This document shows, piece after piece, positions 16,657-21,412 of a stretch of 21,412 bases of DNA (position 1 is its first letter; each line of letters begins with the position of its first letter). The notes under the pieces were generated by a model. The model did no database searches. It saw only the letters and a program-made list of their open reading frames with translations, and was not told where the DNA came from. Position numbers and translations under genes: made by a program. The DNA comes from JALENY01 sp036310185 (GTDB taxonomy: Bacteria > Bacillota > Clostridia > Lachnospirales > Lachnospiraceae), in assembly GCA_036310185.1 (NCBI GenBank), contig JAXJSH010000006.1, forward strand, positions 1 to 21,412, given 5' to 3'.

Positions 16657-17394
16657 TTACTGATATCTCACAATTTCTTTCTTAAGACGCTTCATGATTT
16701 TCTTCTCCAGGCGGGAAATATAAGACTGGGAAATTCCCAGCATATCCGCCACTTCTTTTTGTGTCTTCTCCGAACCTTCGGGCATGTTGATGCCAAAACG
16801 CAGTTTTACGATGGTCTGTTCTCTGGAATTCAGTTTTTCGATGGCCTTATCCAGCAGCGTTTTCTCCACCTCATGTTCGATATCTTTCGATATGACATCT
16901 TCCTCCGTCCCAAGGATATCGGATAACAGCAGTTCATTTCCATCCCAGTCCACATTCAGCGGTTCGTCGATGGATACCTCCAGTTTTGTTTTGCTGTTCC
17001 GGCGCAGATACATGAGTATCTCATTTTCAATGCACCGGGATGCATAAGTAGCCAATTTGATTTTTTTATCTGATTTAAACGTATTGATTGCCTTGATCAG
17101 TCCGATGGTTCCGATGGAGATCAGATCCTCCACACCGACCCCTGTATTGTCAAATTTTTTTGCAATATATACAACCAGTCGCAGATTGTGTTCAATCAGC
17201 AGTGATTTGGCTTCTTTATCTTTACTACTCCCCAGATCCTGGATGGCCATTGCCTCCTCGTCGGCCTCCAGAGGCGGCGGCAGAACTTCCGCGCCGCCGA
17301 TGTAGTGAATCTCGTTGTTTCTGTATCCGGACGCCCCATTAAATCTGGACACGATGCGGATTTTAAAATGTGCAGGTAAAACAGCATTCATCAT
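16657..17394 (-). CDS. sigE: Sporulation sigma factor SigE precursor (early mother cell)
   Basis: Sigma-E drives early mother-cell transcription and is made as an inactive precursor. The 245-residue protein has an N-terminal pro-sequence of about 30 residues, then IHYIGGAEVLPPPLEADEE, which matches the region around the known Bacillus cleavage site. Region 2 (EDLISIGTIGLIKAINTF, KLATYASRCIENEILMYLRR) and the region 4 helix-turn-helix (KTQKEVADMLGISQSYISRLEK) are intact. It starts 13 bp after spoIIGA, whose product should cleave the pro-sequence. TAGGAGG overlaps the spoIIGA stop and lies nine bases before the first of two ATGs. Confidence 0.97.
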   Translation of the reverse strand: MMNAVLPAHFKIRIVSRFNGASGYRNNEIHYIGGAEVLPPPLEADEEAMAIQDLGSSKDKEAKSLLIEHNLRLVVYIAKKFDNTGVGVEDLISIGTIGLIKAINTFKSDKKIKLATYASRCIENEILMYLRRNSKTKLEVSIDEPLNVDWDGNELLLSDILGTEEDVISKDIEHEVEKTLLDKAIEKLNSREQTIVKLRFGINMPEGSEKTQKEVADMLGISQSYISRLEKKIMKRLKKEIVRYQ

Positions 17395-17407
17395 TTCTTT
17401 TTTCCTC

Positions 17408-18217
17408 CTAACTGTCTATTAGATTGGGATTCAAAATCAGTTGATAATGCTGGGTAAAAGAAACTTTTTCTTTGGACAGCGCCAGCACCGGCTGGAAAAT
17501 CACCTTCGTTTCCCCGTTTCTATCGATGACCATGGATTCAATCGTGATCACGGGCAGTACGCCCTGATCCGTTCCCACAGCCCGATACGGTATGTAATGA
17601 GGCTTCAGGGTCTCATCATATTCCGGCGGTTTTGAAAGCAGCTCTTCCACTGCAGCAGCGTCTATGACCGACACAGGTTTTCCTGACAGAATGTCTGTCA
17701 GCTGATTTCCCGTATCGTACAGTCCTCTTACCTTTTTGCTCTTATCCTTGGCGTACAGGGTAACATCGCAGTAACGGTCCCTGTGCCGTCTCTGCTGCCG
17801 GTATATCCAAAGGGCAGCCTGCAGCACCTCATATGAGATTGTACTTAAGAATAAAAAGGTGCGAAGATGGATCGCAGCCGGTGTCTGATACAGTGCAAAG
17901 AACATCCCTCCCCACAGAAACGAGACCAGATACAATGTAATCACGCATCGGATCAGGCTTCTGATATCCTTAATCTTGCATCCAATTTTTACCATTAACG
18001 TACTTGTTACCATGTGTGCCGGTAACAGGATCGCAAATGTTTTGCGACCCGGCAGAATCAAAAGAAGACACACCCCAAATGCCCCTATGGTTCCGCCCAG
18101 AAAACATCGGATTCTTCCGGGAGTTCTTTTTTGCAGCCGATTGGTCAGCCTCAGTATCAGATAGTCCATCCAGAGATTTATCAAAAAGAACACATCCAGA
18201 TACAGTTCGTAATACAA
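17408..18217 (-). CDS. spoIIGA: Sporulation sigma-E processing peptidase SpoIIGA
   Basis: SpoIIGA is the membrane aspartic protease that activates pro-sigma-E at the sporulation septum. The 269-residue protein has about five hydrophobic segments in residues 5-140, then a cytoplasmic protease domain with catalytic Asp168 (VRGLYDTGNQLTD). It begins MYYELYLDVFFLINLWMDY, as the family does, but the start codon is TTG. GGGGG, seven bases upstream, is the likely ribosome site. A nearby ATG at 18231 is out of frame and would join only if the seven-T run had one more base. The gene pairs with sigE as expected. Confidence 0.93.
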   Translation of the reverse strand: MYYELYLDVFFLINLWMDYLILRLTNRLQKRTPGRIRCFLGGTIGAFGVCLLLILPGRKTFAILLPAHMVTSTLMVKIGCKIKDIRSLIRCVITLYLVSFLWGGMFFALYQTPAAIHLRTFLFLSTISYEVLQAALWIYRQQRRHRDRYCDVTLYAKDKSKKVRGLYDTGNQLTDILSGKPVSVIDAAAVEELLSKPPEYDETLKPHYIPYRAVGTDQGVLPVITIESMVIDRNGETKVIFQPVLALSKEKVSFTQHYQLILNPNLIDS

Positions 18218-18290
18218 AAAAAGACCCCCATAACCCTTCTAAGAATCCTGCTTACAAAGTAAGTAAGACCCATTATAGGTTATGGGGGCC
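18216..18290 (-). terminator. Terminator of aroD with one arm inside the spoIIGA promoter
   Basis: On the minus strand CCCCCATAACC (18288-18278) pairs perfectly with GGTTATGGGGG (18235-18225), and flanking G-U and G-C pairs extend it. Seven T follow (18222-18216) and include the first bases of the spoIIGA TTG. The loop of about 42 nt has its own CTTAC-TTT-GTAAG hairpin (18263-18251). RNA starting at the spoIIGA promoter lacks the first arm. Confidence 0.65.
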
Positions 18291-18304
18291 GTGGATTTTG
18301 TCAA
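18272..18304 (-). promoter_or_regulatory. Spo0A-type promoter of spoIIGA-sigE
   Basis: Perfect TTGACA (18304-18299) and TATAAT (18277-18272) are separated by 21 bp instead of 17. The Bacillus spoIIG promoter also has an overlong spacer (22 bp) and needs Spo0A~P. The predicted start is near 18265, with a leader of about 48 nt. Confidence 0.75.
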
Positions 18305-18306
18305 AA
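18297..18306 (+). promoter_or_regulatory. Spo0A box 1
   Basis: TTTGTCAAAA fits the 0A-box consensus TTTGTCRAAA at all ten positions. It covers the -35 of the spoIIGA promoter. Confidence 0.7.
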
Positions 18307-18320
18307 CGACGCCCTGATTT

Positions 18321-19100
18321 TTAAATCTTTTCGACAATCTTATGTAAATCAAACATTTGTTTGCGCAGTGTCTCAATTGGGATCTGACCCGGTGCGGATT
18401 CCTTTCCCACACATCCGAAGGTAATGCAGGAACCGAATATCTCCCCGGCTATGCGGCTCGCCATGCCTGCGTTGCCCATGGCCATGGTCACGGCCGGACA
18501 GCTCAGATAATCACAGGTTGCCTCATTGGTGGTCTGGATCAGATTTTTCACATCACCTTCCGTCCGCGGCATGACTGCCAGTTTGACAATATCTGCGCCA
18601 TTCATTTCCAGTTTTCTTAAAATGCTGATCATATCGGATCTGGCCGGTGTCCGGTCAAAACGGTGATGAGAACCGATTACCACTTTTCCGTTTTTATGAA
18701 TCAGCTCGATCAGGTCTCTCATTTTGGGCGGATCCATGAATACTTCCACATCGATCAGCTTTACTTCTGCGGTTTCCGACACCATCTGATTTAAGTTAAC
18801 ATAATCTTCTGTCGAAATTGGTCGTGTTCCGCCTTCCGCTGCACTTCGAAAGGTGAATAGAATCGGAATTTCTCCTAAAATGTCGAATACTGCGGTTAAA
18901 ACATCTCTCAGTTTTTCCGAATCCATAACATCTTCGTAGACATCACCGCGAAATTCCACCAGATCCGGAACCGCTGTCTTTATCTGTCGTGCCTGTCCAA
19001 CAATATCCTCTTTTGTCACACCCATGATCGGAGCACAGATTTTGGGAATACCCGTGCCGATTTCCATATTTCCAATATTCACCGTTTTTATTTTGCCCAT
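18321..19100 (-). CDS. aroD: 3-dehydroquinate dehydratase, type I
   Basis: AroD converts 3-dehydroquinate to 3-dehydroshikimate in the shikimate pathway through a Schiff base. The 259-residue protein has Lys173 (IVKLAVMPRTEGDV) as the Schiff-base lysine and His146 (IGSHHRFDRTP) as the general base, matching Lys170 and His143 of known enzymes. EFRGD at 49-53, the TFRSAAEGG arginine and the SAPGQIPI substrate loop are typical. No other shikimate gene is nearby, so it appears as a single gene. Its 3' end overlaps a Spo0A box that serves spoIIGA. AGAGGG lies upstream of the ATG. Confidence 0.95.
   Translation of the reverse strand: MGKIKTVNIGNMEIGTGIPKICAPIMGVTKEDIVGQARQIKTAVPDLVEFRGDVYEDVMDSEKLRDVLTAVFDILGEIPILFTFRSAAEGGTRPISTEDYVNLNQMVSETAEVKLIDVEVFMDPPKMRDLIELIHKNGKVVIGSHHRFDRTPARSDMISILRKLEMNGADIVKLAVMPRTEGDVKNLIQTTNEATCDYLSCPAVTMAMGNAGMASRIAGEIFGSCITFGCVGKESAPGQIPIETLRKQMFDLHKIVEKI
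18329..18338 (-). promoter_or_regulatory. Spo0A box 2
   Basis: The minus strand reads ATTGTCGAAA, 9 of 10 against TTTGTCRAAA. It lies within the last codons of aroD, 32 bp centre to centre from box 1, about three helical turns. Confidence 0.6.
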
Positions 19101-19164
19101 TGAATATCCCTCTTTCCTACCTGTCTGATATTGCTTAACCGTTTTTTTTCCAGTTGGTTTGTTC

Positions 19165-19248
19165 TTTTATTTTATTTCATCCGTGTATTGCTTGTCTACG
19201 TTTTTATTTTATTTCATCTGTAAATTTAACGTATGTCATTTTATTTTA
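19165..19248. repeat. Three AT-rich repeats at 37-bp intervals
   Basis: TTTTATTTTATTTCATCYGT occurs at 19165-19184 and 19202-19221 with one difference. A shorter copy, TTTTATTTTA, starts at 19239. The starts are exactly 37 bp apart. The third copy covers the stop codon of the next gene, which suggests old tandem duplication of that gene's end. Confidence 0.6.
19169..19198 (-). promoter_or_regulatory. Candidate promoter of aroD
   Basis: TAGACA (19198-19193) and TAAAAT (19174-19169) on the minus strand, each 5 of 6, are 18 bp apart. The expected leader is about 60 nt. The -10 lies inside one copy of the AT-rich repeat, so chance matches are likely. Confidence 0.35.
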
Positions 19249-19660
19249 CTGCGTCTGCGAGCATCTGATCGATCCGGTCTGCCTCACCTTCATATATGCC
19301 CATCTGCCCTCTTTTTTCTTCCATGATTTCAGCATATTCATCTGCTTTTTCCTGATTGCCGGCAGCCTCATATGCTTTCTGCTTCATAGCCGCCTCATAA
19401 TATGCCGCCACAGCATAACACTGTTCCATCATCTCGTCACTTTTCGCCTGTGCAGCCTGATTCTGACAGGTCTGGGCCAGCAGTCTTCCATAATTGCGAT
19501 CGGAAATACTATTGTCAAGGCTCCATGCATCATACTCATAGGTATATATCTTACTCTGCATGTTTTTCACAAGCATAACACCTGATGCTATGATCAGCAG
19601 GCTGAGAAATACCACAGCTGATGTAAATAATCTGTTTTTATTCTTCCTCATCGGTATCAT
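19241..19660 (-). CDS. Small membrane-anchored protein of unknown function
   Basis: No family was recognised. The 139-residue protein has a short basic N-terminus (MIPMRKNKNR), one hydrophobic segment at about 11-31, and then a helical, Glu/Lys/Ala-rich outer domain with predicted coiled-coil character (EAAMKQKAYEAAGNQEKADEYAEIMEEK). Topology is probably cytoplasmic N-terminus and exported C-terminus. Its start overlaps the end of the upstream zinc-ribbon gene by 23 bp. GGAGG lies 12 bases upstream, rather far; a second ATG at 19651 is possible but has no ribosome site. It has no zinc ribbon, unlike its two neighbours. Confidence 0.75.
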   Translation of the reverse strand: MIPMRKNKNRLFTSAVVFLSLLIIASGVMLVKNMQSKIYTYEYDAWSLDNSISDRNYGRLLAQTCQNQAAQAKSDEMMEQCYAVAAYYEAAMKQKAYEAAGNQEKADEYAEIMEEKRGQMGIYEGEADRIDQMLADAVK

Positions 19661-20399
19661 ACAGTCCCATTGCCTCCTCTATCATAATCTGCTTGCGCGC
19701 TTCGCTTGCCGTTTCAAACCTTACCATTTCCTCATCTGAAAAACCACAGTATGTCTGGATCAGCAAATTTATTTCTGCTTTCATATTTTCAATGGATTCC
19801 GTATGCCGCTCTGTCCACTGATCCGGGTCCGCGTATTCTTTCCTTTCACATTCATCATACAGCCACTGCACATATTCGCACAGCCCCTCCAGTGCAGTTT
19901 CCGCATCTCCATACACAATAATCTCTCTGCAAAGCAGACTGCTCAGTTCTTCCATGACATAACCGTAACGGGCTGCTACGTTTACAACCGCTTTGTATTC
20001 ATCAAACACATCCACACGATAAAGGTTATTTGCATCATAATAAGCAGCCATGGCCATATACTGCTCCGTTTCTTCGTATTCGTCCAGCTGTTCTATGTAA
20101 ACATCCGCATTTTTTCTGATGCTGTTCTCATTAATGGCATACGCAAGATCATAGTGAAACACATTCAGAACAAACATAATCAGAACCACTATGACCAGAA
20201 CCAGTATCACCACTGTTTTTATGCTTTTTACACTATAAGATCTTGCAGTGGATATCACTTCTTTTTCTGTTTTTGAAAATCGTTTTTCATACTTTTTCAT
20301 GTCCTCCCGGTGCTTTACTGCATCCGGATTTGGCATTCCGCAGAAGGGACAGTATGCATCTTCAATCTTCATGTTGCCGCCGCAGACTCTGCATTTCAT
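19638..20399 (-). CDS. Zinc-ribbon membrane protein of unknown function
   Basis: The 253-residue protein begins with a zinc ribbon (Cys3, Cys6, Cys17 and Cys20: MKCRVCGGN and YCPFCG). A basic linker and a membrane segment at about 59-80 follow, then an acidic, Tyr-rich helical outer domain. The arrangement places the ribbon in the cytoplasm and the larger domain outside. It overlaps the upstream gene by ATGA and has GGAGG nine bases before the ATG. Its end (QTYCGFSDEEMVRFE) resembles the equivalent part of that neighbour (QSLFGLSEEDVEEFL), so the two are probably paralogues. A sensing or anchoring role is only a guess. Confidence 0.85.
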   Translation of the reverse strand: MKCRVCGGNMKIEDAYCPFCGMPNPDAVKHREDMKKYEKRFSKTEKEVISTARSYSVKSIKTVVILVLVIVVLIMFVLNVFHYDLAYAINENSIRKNADVYIEQLDEYEETEQYMAMAAYYDANNLYRVDVFDEYKAVVNVAARYGYVMEELSSLLCREIIVYGDAETALEGLCEYVQWLYDECERKEYADPDQWTERHTESIENMKAEINLLIQTYCGFSDEEMVRFETASEARKQIMIEEAMGLYDTDEEE

Positions 20400-21187
20400 C
20401 TTACATATCCTCCTATCTTTTCTGTCAGTTCAGCCGCATAGGATTCACCGTAATCATAATTGATTCCCTGTGTTTCCGTATAAATATGTGCCAGAAATTC
20501 TTCCACGTCTTCTTCTGACAAACCAAACAGACTTTGAATCTGTTCCGATACTTCCGCCTGATACGCATCAATACGCTGCCTGTCACGTTGGCTGTAATCC
20601 ACGTATGACGTATTGGAACGTGACAAATGAGCAAAACAGTTCAGCAGAAAATCCACATCCTGATCGTTCCAGTCACCTCCATCAGAAATATAACCAATCA
20701 CAGACATAGCCTGCTTATAATTTAAATACTGGCCATAAAATCCATAGTGAGACCAGCTGTCGATATCATACCTGTCTCCGCTTTCCTGCAGTTTCTCTTC
20801 AAATTCAAAGATTGCTTCGTAATCTTCCTGCTCATACCACTCATCAAGCTGTGAAAAGTATTCTCTTTCAAAAAGGATCTGGGCTTTTCTCTGTTCTTTT
20901 TCCTTTTTATCCTGAATCAGACAGATAGCGCCTGTCAAGGCCGCCATAAGAATAACTGCGGCTGCAACAATGGCAAACACACGCCCGGTATGCCTTACGT
21001 GACTCTTTGCCTCTTCCACATAGGTCTCTTCCGGAACATCCTCCAAATCCTCCAGATCTTCCAGAATATCTTCCAGCTTTTCCATATATTCCGCTTCAGA
21101 ACCTTTGTAATGAAATGCATCACAATAGGGACACTTTGGTTCGTTATCATCAAAAAAAGCCCCGCATTGCTCACATCTTATCTCCAT
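20396..21187 (-). CDS. Zinc-ribbon membrane protein of unknown function, paralogue of the next gene
   Basis: The 263-residue protein has a zinc ribbon (Cys5, Cys8, Cys19 and Cys22: MEIRCEQCG and KCPYC), then a very acidic cytoplasmic linker at 34-60 with repeated EDLED units. A membrane segment spans about 70-91, followed by a helical outer domain rich in Asp, Glu and Tyr. A frame opens at 21220, but the ATG at 21187 has GGAGG six bases upstream and starts just before the ribbon. It is the first gene of a three-gene operon behind a long, structured leader. Function is not recognised. Confidence 0.87.
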   Translation of the reverse strand: MEIRCEQCGAFFDDNEPKCPYCDAFHYKGSEAEYMEKLEDILEDLEDLEDVPEETYVEEAKSHVRHTGRVFAIVAAAVILMAALTGAICLIQDKKEKEQRKAQILFEREYFSQLDEWYEQEDYEAIFEFEEKLQESGDRYDIDSWSHYGFYGQYLNYKQAMSVIGYISDGGDWNDQDVDFLLNCFAHLSRSNTSYVDYSQRDRQRIDAYQAEVSEQIQSLFGLSEEDVEEFLAHIYTETQGINYDYGESYAAELTEKIGGYVR

Positions 21188-21229
21188 ACTGCCCCTCCCC
21201 GTCATCAAATGCAATATCATAATACCAGC

Positions 21230-21369
21230 TGCGGATTACTCCGCATTTTATGCTCTCGTAATTCGCAAAACATTCGAAATCCGCCCTATTCGAACTACTT
21301 TTCTCATGTTTTGCGGGTCTCAAAGTCACATTTTTTCATGCAGGCATGAAAAATGTGACCTTTTGACCC
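21230..21369 (-). ncRNA. Structured 5' untranslated region with three hairpins
   Basis: Read on the minus strand from the 5' end, hairpin 1 (21369-21315) has outer GGGTC/GACCC and a 16-17-bp inner stem with one bulged base (GTCACATTTTTCATGC against its complement). Hairpin 2 (21315-21264) has CGCAAAACAT/ATGTTTTGCG. Hairpin 3 (21245-21230) is TGCGGA-GTAA-TCCGCA. None has a T run, and the last ends about 42 nt before the ATG. No known riboswitch class was recognised. Confidence 0.5.
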
Positions 21370-21381
21370 TGGTACAACATT

Positions 21382-21390
21382 ATTATAACA
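21382..21390 (-). promoter_or_regulatory. Candidate promoter of the zinc-ribbon operon
   Basis: The minus strand reads TGTTATAAT: a perfect -10 (21387-21382) with the extended TG. The -35 region is weak. Initiation near 21375 would put hairpin 1 at the very 5' end of the RNA. Confidence 0.55.
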
Positions 21391-21412
21391 TAATCATACC
21401 CTTCACGCAATC

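Overview
The window looks like chromosomal DNA of an anaerobic, spore-forming member of the Clostridia, most likely Lachnospiraceae. This is inferred from the spoIIGA-sigE-sigG block, an oxygen-sensitive pyruvate formate-lyase (PFL) operon, moderate GC with AT-rich intergenic DNA, and strong GGAGG ribosome sites. No database search was possible, so the family assignment is inference. Nearly every gene is on the minus strand; the dipeptide epimerase gene is the only clear plus-strand gene.

Region 1 (1-8650) is a complete type I-C CRISPR-Cas locus read right to left: cas3, cas5c, cas8c, cas7, cas4, cas1, cas2, a leader, then an array of seven identical 32-bp repeats that runs off the left edge. 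Genes abut or are 1-13 bp apart. An internal ribosome site in cas8c predicts a separate Cas11c small subunit. Between cas2 and the leader lie two hairpins that share one arm, each followed by a T run.

Region 2 (8655-12323) is a fermentation operon with one consensus promoter and one terminator. The PFL is split. The large protein has the cysteine pair but stops before the glycyl-radical domain. That domain is a separate 80-residue protein with its own ribosome site, followed one base later by the activating enzyme gene.

Region 3 (12637-15442) has a plus-strand dipeptide epimerase gene converging, across a shared terminator, on a minus-strand M20-type dipeptidase gene.

Region 4 (15557-19100) holds sigG, sigE and spoIIGA, then aroD. 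The spoIIGA promoter has a 21-bp spacer and two Spo0A boxes, resembling Bacillus subtilis spoIIG. A hairpin with one arm inside that spacer should stop aroD transcripts without affecting spoIIGA's own mRNA. sigG has its own sigma-F-like promoter.

Region 5 (19165-21412) is a three-gene operon of membrane proteins of unknown function. Two have an N-terminal zinc ribbon. The operon is preceded by a roughly 190-nt, hairpin-rich 5' untranslated region.
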